From: a virus
DNA: 59,405 nucleotides
Direction: 5' to 3' (one strand)
Virus record (IMG/VR): IMGVR_UViG_3300027881_000014
Location: 1 to 59,405 of that record
The notes under the pieces were generated by a model. That model ran no database searches, was not told the origin of the DNA, and was given only the letters and a program-made list of their open reading frames with translations. Made by a program: the position numbers and the translations under genes. Positions 1-9,924 of the stretch are shown here, piece by piece (the stretch's first letter is position 1; each line of letters opens with the position of its first letter).

Positions 1-1764
1 TTCATCACGTGAACTAATACCAATTGAAATCCCGCTTTCTGTTACAAAGTCTTTAAAACCATTGATAAGTTGATAGTCACTAGGGAATTCCCAATAGTCT
101 ATTAAGAACCCTATATTAGCAGCTAGTAAATTTCCATCATAATCTTCTTGTGTAAATTCAAAATCTTCTACAGCTGATTCGGGACTAAGCAGATTAAACT
201 CCTTAACCATTTCATAATCAGCCTCATCTTTTATAGAATGGTAGAATCTTATTCTAGTAAGTCTCTTATTAATATCATGAGGTATTTTAATATTGTTAAT
301 CTTAATGCCATACTTATCTGTTGGCGTAACTTCATAATTATGTACGCTTGTTAAAATCTCTTCTCTTTCATCTAATACCATAGTAATAGCAATAGAAAAT
401 TTGTCATCGGTAGTTAACCAACCAATATCTCCTATTTCTAGATCACCACCATATTCAATACCAACTGCATACAAGTCAGCTATTGAAATAGAAAATGCTG
501 GGTCAGGCATATTTATTGTTGCATAACCTGAACCAGTAGGCCATTGTATCCACATCTTATCTGTGCCTGGAGTGGCCGCTACATAACTACCTACTGTGGA
601 CCATGCATTACCATTTGCTAATCTAAAAACTTCTCCCTGTTTACCAGTAAAATGTATATATGTATTAGCTAAATCTCCTGGTGCCAACGGTATGTCTCCT
701 GGTGGATTACCACCTGAGACACCTGTGCGAGTAGCATCAATAGTCCATAACCAAATATTAGGTATATCTGGATATGGCAGATCTGGATTATTTACACCTA
801 CTCCTGTATCTGTATCTGTAATATTAACTCTTAATGCTTTTACATTACCCAATGCTGGCTCCCACCTACCTAATTCATCAATAGGTGTACCAATAGTAAT
901 ATCTCTACCACCTACTACAGAAGTTTGATCTGTATTCAATTCGTAGTCATATATGATACCAAGACGCCTATCAAAAGCTTCATTACCTGTTACGCCGCCA
1001 TAAGCACGTGACGTGGCTAAAGTAGTATAACTTGGTAGATCAGGATAGGGAACTTGTGGTATGTTTAATGATCCATTAAAGTTAATAAATTGTTTGCTAT
1101 GATTCCATACATCTGTTATCCTATCTATATACCAATAATCACCTTCATAATCAAAATGAGTAGCAGAAGTGCTAACATCAGCAGTCCAAATTTTTCTATC
1201 AATCTTTCCCAACCAGAAAGTGTCGTGCGGGAAATAAAGTTTGAGTCTTCCATCTTCCACCTGAAAATGAACGGTGCCATCAATAGTGGTTGAAAAAAGA
1301 GAGTTGTCAAATGAGCTCCCATCATGATTATGAATATCAATAATACCCGCGCTATAGTTTCCATTTTTGGACATTTCATACCATATCGGCCCTCCTTCTG
1401 TAATGTCATATAAGTATACTAACCTATGATAAGTACCGCTGTCTGTTGCTTTTGCGATAAGTACCAAGACATCATGTTTGGAGGGAGTAGGATTATCCTG
1501 TGTAGTTAAGATATCAGAACTCAATGTTGTATAAATACCTGTTTCATACGTCCATGTATGAGCTGCAAAATCACCATTAGGATCTGGCAATCCAAAAGCA
1601 TTACCTGTATAAGGTAGTACGTCTGTCAAGTTTCTAGGATCTATCTCTAGATAACCTGGCCTATGTTTAAAATTCTTGCTATCTATTACTAATTCTAATT
1701 GATTATCATTTTCATCAGCATTAGAATAGATACCCTTAAAATCTTTTAATGTAATCTTTGGCAT
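1..1764 (-). CDS. Tail hub / stabilisation protein, N-terminal part (runs off left edge)
   Basis: The frame is open from an ATG at 1764 to base 1, giving 588 residues without a stop, and starts 1 nt after the stop of the upstream gene. The last visible residues (KDFVTESGISIGISS) recur at the right edge, where a C-terminal fragment of the same kind of protein begins. The right fragment has the feel of tail tubular protein B or P22 gp10-like hub proteins, with segments such as HGIYMTNGYKS. Its place after the tail tube gene fits that role. A combined protein would be near 760 residues, similar to T7 gp12. The function is inferred from position and fragment style; no catalytic motif is visible. 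Confidence 0.6.
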   Translation of the reverse strand, partial: MPKITLKDFKGIYSNADENDNQLELVIDSKNFKHRPGYLEIDPRNLTDVLPYTGNAFGLPDPNGDFAAHTWTYETGIYTTLSSDILTTQDNPTPSKHDVLVLIAKATDSGTYHRLVYLYDITEGGPIWYEMSKNGNYSAGIIDIHNHDGSSFDNSLFSTTIDGTVHFQVEDGRLKLYFPHDTFWLGKIDRKIWTADVSTSATHFDYEGDYWYIDRITDVWNHSKQFINFNGSLNIPQVPYPDLPSYTTLATSRAYGGVTGNEAFDRRLGIIYDYELNTDQTSVVGGRDITIGTPIDELGRWEPALGNVKALRVNITDTDTGVGVNNPDLPYPDIPNIWLWTIDATRTGVSGGNPPGDIPLAPGDLANTYIHFTGKQGEVFRLANGNAWSTVGSYVAATPGTDKMWIQWPTGSGYATINMPDPAFSISIADLYAVGIEYGGDLEIGDIGWLTTDDKFSIAITMVLDEREEILTSVHNYEVTPTDKYGIKINNIKIPHDINKRLTRIRFYHSIKDEADYEMVKEFNLLSPESAVEDFEFTQEDYDGNLLAANIGFLIDYWEFPSDYQLINGFKDFVTESGISIGISSRDE

Positions 1765-1765
1765 A

Positions 1766-2467
1766 TTAAACTGGGTACCATGGTGTTACTTCAATCCAGG
1801 GTCTTGAACGCTCTAAGTGACGTTCTTCAACCTCATCTCTTTTACGTGTATATACTTGTAATACTCTACCATACTTCTGAGCTTTTAATCCTTCGAATTG
1901 TGCAAGACCAAGTTTTGCCATATATCTGACAGCTTGTCGCACGGTTTCTTCAAAGTACTTGTTTGGGAGCACAGGTATTGCTTGGAGGTTTCCCTCATCA
2001 TCAAGCTCTTCATAATCTTCTTCACCTGCGATAGATGATGTATAGTAGATCGTAATCTCATCATCAAGCTCAGGGAAAGTATAATAAAGCTCACGCTGAT
2101 TAGCATTAAAAAGTATATGGTAAAAATAATTAGTGGATGCGGTAGAACTATTGGCATTATCTAAAACCTTTTCTAAACTTACTTCTTCATATAATGTCTC
2201 AGTCCCACCATCAGGTGTAACTGTGATTCTCCAAGCGCCATTAAAATTTAAGGGCTCAATAACTATTGGTGATGTACCAGTATCATCATTGGTAATGGTT
2301 ACACTACGTTCCATAACTCCATAGAGTTTAGCTATAGCCCTCTCGGCTCTATATACTGCTTGGGAGTATATATTACGAGGGAAGTCCTTAAACCAAGGAT
2401 CTCCGCATTTAAGTGCTACCTCTCCGATAGCTTCATTATTACTTATGTTTACAATTTGTGTGGGCAT
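1766..2467 (-). CDS. Tail tubular / head-tail adaptor-like protein
   Basis: This 233-residue protein starts with a helical segment (GDPWFKDFPRNIYSQAVYRA) followed by an ERAIAKLYG helix. That arrangement is reminiscent of tail tube A or P22 gp4-like adaptors in podovirus genomes. A beta-rich middle (about residues 55-150) and a C-terminal helical tail rich in Arg and Glu follow. Its ATG overlaps the stop of the upstream gene by one base (TAATG-type junction), so translation is probably coupled. It lies between the exported-protein cassette and the tail hub. The assignment rests on context and general resemblance, not on a decisive motif. Confidence 0.5.
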   Translation of the reverse strand: MPTQIVNISNNEAIGEVALKCGDPWFKDFPRNIYSQAVYRAERAIAKLYGVMERSVTITNDDTGTSPIVIEPLNFNGAWRITVTPDGGTETLYEEVSLEKVLDNANSSTASTNYFYHILFNANQRELYYTFPELDDEITIYYTSSIAGEEDYEELDDEGNLQAIPVLPNKYFEETVRQAVRYMAKLGLAQFEGLKAQKYGRVLQVYTRKRDEVEERHLERSRPWIEVTPWYPV

Positions 2468-3231
2468 TAGTCACCTACGGGTCTTAAATAGTTAAATTTT
2501 CCACCTATTATTCTAAGTAGACATTGTCTTGATGTTATAGGATCACCTATAGAACCGGTAGCAATACTAAATACTTTCATACCATCCCAACCCCATTGTA
2601 ATGGTGGAGATACAAAAGAAGCTTGTGTTTGTCCATTAATTTTTACAGGATCATTCCAAGAATAATCATATGTATAAAATGAGTCTATAACTACACCAAG
2701 TGAGTCATATAAATATCCAACTGTACTATCAACATTTACAGTACGTCTAAACCATTCATATGTTATAGTATTACCTGATACATTCCATTCAAATGTAACT
2801 GTAGAATCAATTTCCCCTATTAATTGTCGTGGTAAATTCCATTCTATGTAAGGTTCTTGATAGATATCATCTAACCAACCTACTTCACCCGTAATGACAA
2901 CCTTAGATTTTACATTTTCAGGTATAATCTGTGGAGCAAAATAGAGTTTGCTTCCTAGGCGTACATTAGCAAGCTCTGTCACCCAAGTTAATTGCTTTAA
3001 GCTATTATTCCAAGTATAACTGCCCATTGGTGCAAAGCTTAGATTTTCCCTACCATTGCCCATAATAAAACCAATATCATATTGTCCTGCACTAGGAGTT
3101 TCAACAAATGTTGCTCTACCCCATAATTCAAGAACATCAGCATTGGTATATTTAGCTGCAGCTGAGTCAAGTGAAACTTGAGGTAATGCTAATCCAGTAA
3201 GCAGCAAAAAACTTAATAGTATTTTCTTCAT
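2467..3231 (-). CDS. Putative exported virion-module protein 5 (254 aa)
   Basis: The N-terminus is a good Sec signal peptide: MKK, then a run of Leu/Phe/Ala/Gly, ending LALPQ with likely cleavage near residue 18. The mature part is beta-strand rich with many aromatic, Asn, Thr and Asp residues. It has one internal repeat-like segment with Val-Asp-Ser-Thr near residues 165-185 and no catalytic motif. It overlaps both neighbours by one base, so it belongs to the same translationally coupled string as the four signal-peptide proteins upstream. It could be a tail-fibre accessory, a receptor-binding subunit or a protein released outside the cell. I do not recognise a family. Confidence 0.6.
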   Translation of the reverse strand: MKKILLSFLLLTGLALPQVSLDSAAAKYTNADVLELWGRATFVETPSAGQYDIGFIMGNGRENLSFAPMGSYTWNNSLKQLTWVTELANVRLGSKLYFAPQIIPENVKSKVVITGEVGWLDDIYQEPYIEWNLPRQLIGEIDSTVTFEWNVSGNTITYEWFRRTVNVDSTVGYLYDSLGVVIDSFYTYDYSWNDPVKINGQTQASFVSPPLQWGWDGMKVFSIATGSIGDPITSRQCLLRIIGGKFNYLRPVGD

Positions 3232-5324
3232 TATTTATAGCCTCCTTTGGCTTTATATTGGTCATCTGCTTGTGTAGCATTAACTCCTGTTAAATCATTG
3301 TTAGTTGTTTCATCTCCTAAGAATAAAGCATTAGTATTCCCTTTCCACTTCCACCATCCAACAATAGTCCCACCTGTATAACTGCCAGTCATATTCTTGC
3401 CTTTAGTACCATTGTTATAATTAGTTAGTACATCACTATCACCAAATCCTGCATCTTCTATATTATCAAATCTTATAAATTGTAGCTCGCCTATTAAGCC
3501 ATTAAATTCACTCGCGTTGTTAAAAGCACCTATCTGTAACGGAGTTATTGAACTTCTTATTGTACCAATTTCAGTTATATCCCAACCATTCCCAGTTCTT
3601 GGGTATAAATCAAAATACATACTATCTGTTCTGTCAATAGACAGATAAAATAAATCCCATTGATTCAATACTGGGTCATTTGTACTTGATGGATTATAAG
3701 TAGTCCCATTTATAAAAGCTCGTAAATCGCCAGAGGCATAATAAAAATCCCACTGTGCGAGTTCACTAAGTGACCTATAAGAAAATAATCTATAAGTAGT
3801 TGCTACATTCGCAGGATTAAACCACCCTATTACAGCAAAATCATAAGCCTGACTCACATCCATATTGTCTATATATACTGTATCTGGTTGGTTGAGGTAC
3901 ATCTGTAAATCAGGTGTTGGGTTACCAGTAGTATCCCACTCAAAATTCCACACTAAGGTTTCAAATGCTGATGGGTCAACATCACTGAATGTTTTGCTAC
4001 TGTCTCCTACTACAAGTTCTAAGTCTGGGGGGGTTACTTGTTTGAGCGATACGTTATCAAACACTACCCCTGTAAGAGTGGCGTAGGGTCTTAGAAAAGT
4101 ACCAGCTGATTGAAATACGTGAGTATGAGTTCCATTGCTATAAAATGCAGTAGCTTGTCCAGCACTACCTTCATACCATCCCCCCTCTCCACCAACAAGA
4201 GTTAAATCAAAGGTAAGTTCATACCATAAATCTGCTGTCAGTATAGTTTGCTCAATAGTATTATTGCTATAAGCACCATCTTTTAGACTTTCAAATTCAC
4301 CACCTGTTCTATCCCAATAAGTAGTATCAGCACCTCCAACCCAAGCCCAACCTGTGTAGTCACTAAAGTCACCATTTGTAATTAACTCACTTCCCTTTAT
4401 TCCCTCACTATTAGCATCCATCTGCCAAGTATATTTCTTACCGTGTTCTAATGCTGTGAAATCAGCTGCTGGTAGTGAGGTGTAGTTGGTTGTTGCATCG
4501 CCCACTGGAGTTTTATATACAGAAACATCATCAAAATATAATATATCACCCTCTGCACCACCTTCTGTCCAAATTCCTATTAGTTTCCCCGAATTTGATT
4601 CGCAAACGTCGGTGAACGTAGCTTCAAACCACGAACCTTGGCCTTGCCCTGAATAATCTGCCGAATAACCAGTTATGCTGGTGCCATCATCATACATTAT
4701 CTGTACGGCTGTAAACGATTCTCCTGTTTCCAGATAAAGCTGTGCGGTTATCGTATAAGTTTCTCCTGGTATCATCTCTAATAGGTAGGCATCTAAAAGT
4801 CTCGCCGCAAGACGAGTTCCCACAACCGAACCAACAGTAATTTTACCAACTTTTTCTGCCCCTGGATTAGTACCATCATAAGTCACAGTACCATTTGAAC
4901 CACCACCAGTTAATACAACCCAATTACCGATATTACCACTTGAAAAATCTCTATCGTTTAGAGCAGCTATAGATTCAGTCGTATCACTAACAATCACCCC
5001 ACCATAACTACCACCATTGTTTGTAGATGAAGTATCTATAGTGTGGTTACCGTTGCCTGTCCAATTAGTTGTATCACCATCTTCAAAATCAGAATCTTTT
5101 CCGGAATCTGCAATACGTAAAGTATCATTTAAGTCTAAGTTTACTGGTGAACTGTTAGAAGCGTATTCATCTATGCCATTAAAGTCAATAGCCCATAGAT
5201 TTTTTTCTTGGCCACTATATATAGAACTACCAAATGTATGTATCCACCAATAATCACTTTCCCATGACTGTGCATTTGTAAGCCCAACTAAAAGTAGTGT
5301 GCTACATAATATTCTTTTAAACAT
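3231..5324 (-). CDS. Putative exported lectin-like protein with LamG-type domain (697 aa)
   Basis: A signal peptide (MFKRILCSTLLLVGLTNAQ) precedes a long beta-rich protein. Two segments of the form ITNGDFSDYTGWAW / DRDFSSGNIGNW (about residues 110-430) resemble carbohydrate-binding jelly rolls of the CBM4/9 kind. The C-terminal third (about residues 480-640) looks like a concanavalin/LamG fold, with AVIGWFNP, a FINGTTYN loop and a GLIGELQFIRF end strand. Such domains bind glycans, so a receptor-binding or surface-adhesion role is plausible. It sits between tail-connector genes. The presence of a signal peptide on a phage tail-module protein is unexpected. Domain names are by visual resemblance only. 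Confidence 0.6.
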   Translation of the reverse strand: MFKRILCSTLLLVGLTNAQSWESDYWWIHTFGSSIYSGQEKNLWAIDFNGIDEYASNSSPVNLDLNDTLRIADSGKDSDFEDGDTTNWTGNGNHTIDTSSTNNGGSYGGVIVSDTTESIAALNDRDFSSGNIGNWVVLTGGGSNGTVTYDGTNPGAEKVGKITVGSVVGTRLAARLLDAYLLEMIPGETYTITAQLYLETGESFTAVQIMYDDGTSITGYSADYSGQGQGSWFEATFTDVCESNSGKLIGIWTEGGAEGDILYFDDVSVYKTPVGDATTNYTSLPAADFTALEHGKKYTWQMDANSEGIKGSELITNGDFSDYTGWAWVGGADTTYWDRTGGEFESLKDGAYSNNTIEQTILTADLWYELTFDLTLVGGEGGWYEGSAGQATAFYSNGTHTHVFQSAGTFLRPYATLTGVVFDNVSLKQVTPPDLELVVGDSSKTFSDVDPSAFETLVWNFEWDTTGNPTPDLQMYLNQPDTVYIDNMDVSQAYDFAVIGWFNPANVATTYRLFSYRSLSELAQWDFYYASGDLRAFINGTTYNPSSTNDPVLNQWDLFYLSIDRTDSMYFDLYPRTGNGWDITEIGTIRSSITPLQIGAFNNASEFNGLIGELQFIRFDNIEDAGFGDSDVLTNYNNGTKGKNMTGSYTGGTIVGWWKWKGNTNALFLGDETTNNDLTGVNATQADDQYKAKGGYK

Positions 5325-5335
5325 AGGTGCTCCTA

Positions 5336-5770
5336 TTAGATATATCTACATTCTAGAACAAAGACTTTATCTGCAGCTTCTGCTGTTATGTCTCCTAATT
5401 TTAACCATACATAATCATTATTATTACTACCTGATTCACCTAGGATTGGCATAATAGTATTAGCATTAAGCGGTGCTATAGATGAATCCGCAATAGAAAC
5501 TGTATAATCAGTTGCTTCTCCAAGCTCTAAGATAGTCAGCCAGGTAGTGGGTGACCTATCATATGAAATCTTAATTGTAAAACTAGTTGCATTAGTAATA
5601 TCTAATGTATGTACTGCGACAGGTACCATACCACCTGGTATTCTTATAGAATCCGTAGATGTTTGGCCAGTTGTTAAAGTTAAAGTATATGAATTTGGTT
5701 CAGGTTGTGCATATGTCATGCCTATCATTAAACCTAATCCCAATAATAAACTAAAAAGTAATCGTTTCAT
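5336..5770 (-). CDS. Putative exported small beta-sandwich protein (144 aa)
   Basis: The N-terminus MKRLLFSLLLGLGLMIGMTYAQ is a clear signal peptide with a probable TYA/Q cleavage site. The mature domain of about 120 residues is all-beta in character (SYTLTLTTGQTSTDSIRIP, then alternating hydrophobic strands), with no Cys pair except one near the C-terminus and no catalytic motif. It is the third member of the five-gene exported cassette and lies only 5 bases downstream of the preceding gene. It could be a small capping or decoration protein of the structure built by the larger neighbours. Family not recognised. Confidence 0.55.
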   Translation of the reverse strand: MKRLLFSLLLGLGLMIGMTYAQPEPNSYTLTLTTGQTSTDSIRIPGGMVPVAVHTLDITNATSFTIKISYDRSPTTWLTILELGEATDYTVSIADSSIAPLNANTIMPILGESGSNNNDYVWLKLGDITAEAADKVFVLECRYI

Positions 5771-5775
5771 TTTGT

Positions 5776-7887
5776 TTAATCCTTGTTAATTTTCGGATGT
5801 ATCCCTCTAAAATAATTACGAGTCATTGTAAAGCTGAGGGTAGTGCTATACACGTCTTCTGCTAAGTTATTATTATCAGGAGCAGGCTCCCATGATGTTA
5901 CATAGTACATGCTCTGTTGTCTACCTTCGTCTCCTACCATTATCTTGGCTATGAAACCTAAACTATCGGCATAATCTTTCATGGTGGTTAAATCTGAAGT
6001 AACATAATAGCTATTACCTACGTTACTATCTGCTCTTGCGATGACTACATCTATTGGAAAATGTAATATAGCCAATCTATGATCAGCTTGATCTTGTGAC
6101 ATAGAAACAGTAGTAGTGCCTGTTCTATCTGTATAATTCATTATTGTGTCATATACAGCCGTATTAGTTGCTCTACCCATGACATAAAAATTTGTACCAT
6201 CTGTCAAGAATGAGTACCACCAACCATTATATAATAATGAATCATTATGAGCACTAGTTGCATCTGCTCTTGTTATTACTAAAGAATCATCTCCGGCTGA
6301 ATTAAGTATAACAATTTGATATTGTGATTGTATAGGATATTGTATCGTCTCTGTCGTAACACATTGTCGTCTATCAAATGTTAATGTATTAAATTGATTG
6401 CTATATGCTATAGTCCAACTATTGGTATCAGTTATTGCAATCTCATGCCAATATAATCTATGTGTTACATTAGACCATCCGCATGATGGATCATAATAAC
6501 TAAATGCATTTACAATACCATCAGAAGGACTTAAATCAACCGTACCAGATGCACAGTCAGATACTAAATAACTTCCTGTTACATTCATACAGAATAGACT
6601 ACCTAATTTGTTTAGTCCTTCACCTTCATTAACTAAATCTTGAGTTGATGAGGTATCTCTGCTTTCCTCTGCTTTAATCCAGAATGTAGGACCACCTGTA
6701 ATCGTAGTAGACCCAATACTCCAAACATAAAGAGTGCTATCCCAGAGAGCACTATTAACAGTGTCGACCACATTGTTAAGTTCAATAGTATGCCAAATAA
6801 GACTATCATTACTCCAAAATAAATCGAATGAAGTGACGTACTGCGAGCGGACCGAAATTGAATCGACTCCTCCGGATTCGGTAAAAGTTGTTGTTTCGGG
6901 TGAGACATCATAAACCTCTATATCAGAAAATGGATTAATAGTAAAATCATTAGCACTTGAATCAGCCCAATAAGTAGGACTATCGCCGAGCACCCTAATC
7001 TTTCCCGTTGTGATCTGATGTCGTGGGACCGTCCAAGAGACGCTAGTATCAGCCACGGCAACAGTATCAAAATCGCTCCAATCTGTCCCGCTATTTGTGC
7101 TAAATGCCAAATACGTGTTATCAATTGCTGTATCACTTGGTGCCGTCCAATGTATTGTTATTACTGAATCTTCTCTAAAAACTAAACCAGCTGCATCTGG
7201 ATAATTTAGTATGATATTATCCCACTGATTAATGGGATTATATTGGATCCACAGACTATCAGCTCCAGTAGGTGTTCCAGCTGTTGCATTAAATGCTCCA
7301 GCAAATGTTCCTACTTTCCATTGTATAGCACCATAATCCCAGTATTGTGTAGTGCCTAATTGCATCCAATCACCACTATTCCAATAATAAAATTTAATAC
7401 TATCTGTACTGCTACTATATGTTACTCTAAAATAATCTTTAGCATCTACTGCTAAACCTGTATCAAATAGGTATTTAAATTCACCATCTACAGTAGAATC
7501 TCGTACCATTAAAGAAACTTTAGTTAATTGGTATACATTACATATGCCAATGCCAAGATATTCATTAGTACTACTCCATATACCAAGCATAGGACTTAGA
7601 TTACCAAAATCAGTATCTTTCCACAGATAACCTCTTACATCAAAATCAGAATTAGTCGTTGATAATGAATCAGCATAGTATTGATAATAGCCATAATTTA
7701 CTTGTAATGTAGCACCAGTAGCCTGTAAATAACCATCTGTAATAATATCTGTAGTATCCCATTCTACTCCTGCATTTTGATGAGTCCAACCTGCGCTATA
7801 TCCAGCTGTAAATTCTTCTGTTAGAGTAATTTGAGCAAGTAATGAACTAGTGGCTAATGTTAATAATATTAATAATTTTTTTACCAT
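5776..7887 (-). CDS. Putative exported multidomain protein with LamG-like and FN3/Ig-like domains (703 aa)
   Basis: A signal peptide (MVKKLLILLTLATSSLLAQ) leads into a LamG-like domain at about residues 22-215 (EEFTAGYSAGWTHQN, then regular strands). This is followed by an FN3/Ig-like domain near 235-330 (VITIHWTAPSDTAIDNTYL, then VSWTVPRHQITTGKIRV). A long Asp/Thr/Ser-rich beta region with a few Cys fills the C-terminal half. This architecture is typical of secreted adhesins and of phage receptor-binding proteins. It overlaps the start region of the upstream gene by 7 bases. No enzyme motif was seen. Binding of host surface glycans is an inference. Confidence 0.6.
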   Translation of the reverse strand: MVKKLLILLTLATSSLLAQITLTEEFTAGYSAGWTHQNAGVEWDTTDIITDGYLQATGATLQVNYGYYQYYADSLSTTNSDFDVRGYLWKDTDFGNLSPMLGIWSSTNEYLGIGICNVYQLTKVSLMVRDSTVDGEFKYLFDTGLAVDAKDYFRVTYSSSTDSIKFYYWNSGDWMQLGTTQYWDYGAIQWKVGTFAGAFNATAGTPTGADSLWIQYNPINQWDNIILNYPDAAGLVFREDSVITIHWTAPSDTAIDNTYLAFSTNSGTDWSDFDTVAVADTSVSWTVPRHQITTGKIRVLGDSPTYWADSSANDFTINPFSDIEVYDVSPETTTFTESGGVDSISVRSQYVTSFDLFWSNDSLIWHTIELNNVVDTVNSALWDSTLYVWSIGSTTITGGPTFWIKAEESRDTSSTQDLVNEGEGLNKLGSLFCMNVTGSYLVSDCASGTVDLSPSDGIVNAFSYYDPSCGWSNVTHRLYWHEIAITDTNSWTIAYSNQFNTLTFDRRQCVTTETIQYPIQSQYQIVILNSAGDDSLVITRADATSAHNDSLLYNGWWYSFLTDGTNFYVMGRATNTAVYDTIMNYTDRTGTTTVSMSQDQADHRLAILHFPIDVVIARADSNVGNSYYVTSDLTTMKDYADSLGFIAKIMVGDEGRQQSMYYVTSWEPAPDNNNLAEDVYSTTLSFTMTRNYFRGIHPKINKD

Positions 7888-9233
7888 AGTCGTCTAACTG
7901 TTATATTACCTGTTAATACAGTTATATCATTGCTATTAACATCATTCATAGCTCGTAGTGATATCCAATCGTCAGCAGTTGCATATACAATACATGTTCC
8001 TGCCACAACACCAGCATCAGTACCAGACATACCTCTTTCAGTTTGTCCATACTCTTGCTTAACATTTTCTAAAAAGATAGCCGTATACCAAACATCAGTA
8101 TTGGCACCTATAAAGCTTAATGAATAATCAATTTTATAATAACCCGCTGTTTCACATTGGATAGAATCTCCATCGAACACTAAATCTCCTGTATCAAATG
8201 CATCATTCCATAAACTATTGGTAGTATTGGTAATAGGAGACCATACATTAACTGCAGCAGCTATGACTTCAGCAGAATCAGCAAAATATTGCCCTCCCCA
8301 AACTAAGCGTATACTATCTTTTACAGCTTGGGCTAAGTTAATCCATGTTTGATTTTGCATACTATCTCTTACCGTTGAGTTGAGGTTCCACCATGTGATA
8401 AGGCTGTCATTACGGAGACCACCGTCGTCTGTACTAATAAGTAAAAACTCGCTACTATCACCAGCAGCACCGCTACCAGAATAGTAAGGCTTATTTGTAG
8501 CGCTCCAAAACACACGCGAAACACCCGTGTCATTATTACCATCAGGAATTCTAAGAGATCCTGTAACATTATTATCTCCACTAAATGTATTATCACCTGA
8601 TAATGTATTGTCTTCAGCTAAGTAAACTGTTAATGTAGTATCAGGTCTATCATGATCTAATAATGAGTTAATACTTGCTGTTCGTAGTTTAAGGGTATCA
8701 TTTTCTATATACAAATATGTTGAATCTGTGTATACAATGAGTTCCCATAGTTTAAGATCTATAGAATCTTGGTTCAATGATATTCTAGTATAAAAACTAG
8801 TTAAATTAGATTGAGTCCATTTCCATAAATCATAATGAGTTGTTAATCCATCTGGAGGTGTAAGAGATGTAACTCCGCCTCCACTTCCTCCTGTACCAAA
8901 TCCACCCCATTTGATCTTGCCTTCTGCTACATAATGATTATTGATACTATCTATCATAGATAAACCTTCATTATATACAGAGTCCCAATCAGCTACTTGA
9001 AGAGAATCACTTAACAACCAGAATACATAGGGATTATCAGATGTAGCTAATGCTTTAACATCGTTTAATATAGCGTTAAGGTGTTTAAAGTAGGGTCTCT
9101 TATTGTTCAAACCTCCGGCTAGGTACCTTACATTAGTAGGATACTTGCCAAAAAATTGAGCAGTAGTTTCTGTAGGAAGAGCAAAGAGTATAAGGGCAGC
9201 AAATATTGCGTACTTAAGTTTCTTTAGTATCAT
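7881..9233 (-). CDS. Putative tail fibre with C-terminal C1q/TNF-like head and N-terminal signal peptide (450 aa)
   Basis: The N-terminus has a basic start (MILKKLKYA), a hydrophobic core and a TTAQ end, giving an apparent signal peptide of about 26 residues. A helical region (about 30-105) and a Gly-rich hinge (GFGTGGSGGG) follow. The middle contains repeats rich in Asp/Asn (DNTLSGDNTFSGDNNVTG), as in trimeric fibre shafts. The last 130 residues resemble a C1q/TNF jelly-roll head (YYKIDYSLSF, then WISLRAMND and a final strand), common in phage receptor-binding tips. The gene overlaps the connector gene upstream by 20 bases. A fibre role is likely; the signal peptide is the odd feature. Confidence 0.65.
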   Translation of the reverse strand: MILKKLKYAIFAALILFALPTETTAQFFGKYPTNVRYLAGGLNNKRPYFKHLNAILNDVKALATSDNPYVFWLLSDSLQVADWDSVYNEGLSMIDSINNHYVAEGKIKWGGFGTGGSGGGVTSLTPPDGLTTHYDLWKWTQSNLTSFYTRISLNQDSIDLKLWELIVYTDSTYLYIENDTLKLRTASINSLLDHDRPDTTLTVYLAEDNTLSGDNTFSGDNNVTGSLRIPDGNNDTGVSRVFWSATNKPYYSGSGAAGDSSEFLLISTDDGGLRNDSLITWWNLNSTVRDSMQNQTWINLAQAVKDSIRLVWGGQYFADSAEVIAAAVNVWSPITNTTNSLWNDAFDTGDLVFDGDSIQCETAGYYKIDYSLSFIGANTDVWYTAIFLENVKQEYGQTERGMSGTDAGVVAGTCIVYATADDWISLRAMNDVNSNDITVLTGNITVRRLW

Positions 9234-9915
9234 CTGTTTGTTCCATTTTATTACTAAAACCTGCTAATAACTGTAGTTGCTCATTGACATCTTGCTTATA
9301 AGCGCCAGCTACATCACCTTGTCCTATATCAATATAGGCTTCAACGCATGCTAATGATAGTAACAAATCTAGATACTCAGTAGATATGTCTAAATCTACG
9401 GCTCCGCCTTGTCCTCCATCCTCTATATCTTGAGCCTTATCTGAACGATAAGTCAATTCATATTGTAGAGTAACAGCTGGTAAAAAATAAATGTCATTGG
9501 ATCTACGGGTCCAGTAAAACATGTCGGTATTTAAGTTACCGGCATAAAATGGATTCTCCTCGTGTTTTACCTTGAGGTAATCTTCGGGAGAAATGAAGTT
9601 AGCACGAACGTAATCTTCATCACCTGGTTCTCTAACAAATGCTTCATGAATTTCAGACCAATTGATAGCGGGAGAAACCACGCCACCACCAGTTGATGTA
9701 CCTGATAGTTCTTGAAAGAAGTCTTGAAAAATCTTTTGTGACAAGTTAGGATATAGCACAGCCACCATACGTAAGAGCCGCCTGTAAGATCTGATAATAT
9801 ATCTTAATCTCTCAGCGGCGCTTAAACGTACACCGTTACCGGTCCCCGCCGAAACGGGGTCCTGTAACTTATAGGCTAAGTCTTTACTAACTTGATTTAG
9901 TATAGGTGTAGCCAT
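9214..9915 (-). CDS. Head-tail connector/adaptor protein
   Basis: This 233-residue protein has an N-terminal helical signature (VRLSAAERLRYIIRSYRRLL) like head-tail connector proteins that dock beneath the portal in podoviruses. An acidic loop and a strand-rich middle (FYWTRRSNDIYFLPAV, then LQYELTYRSD) follow. A C-terminal helical pair with Gln-rich end completes the protein. Its position right after capsid and decoration genes and before the fibre cassette supports a connector role. The final 20 bases overlap the start of the fibre gene. The assignment is by general family resemblance and order. Confidence 0.55.
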   Translation of the reverse strand: MATPILNQVSKDLAYKLQDPVSAGTGNGVRLSAAERLRYIIRSYRRLLRMVAVLYPNLSQKIFQDFFQELSGTSTGGGVVSPAINWSEIHEAFVREPGDEDYVRANFISPEDYLKVKHEENPFYAGNLNTDMFYWTRRSNDIYFLPAVTLQYELTYRSDKAQDIEDGGQGGAVDLDISTEYLDLLLSLACVEAYIDIGQGDVAGAYKQDVNEQLQLLAGFSNKMEQTDDTKET

Positions 9916-9924
9916 ATTCTTCCT

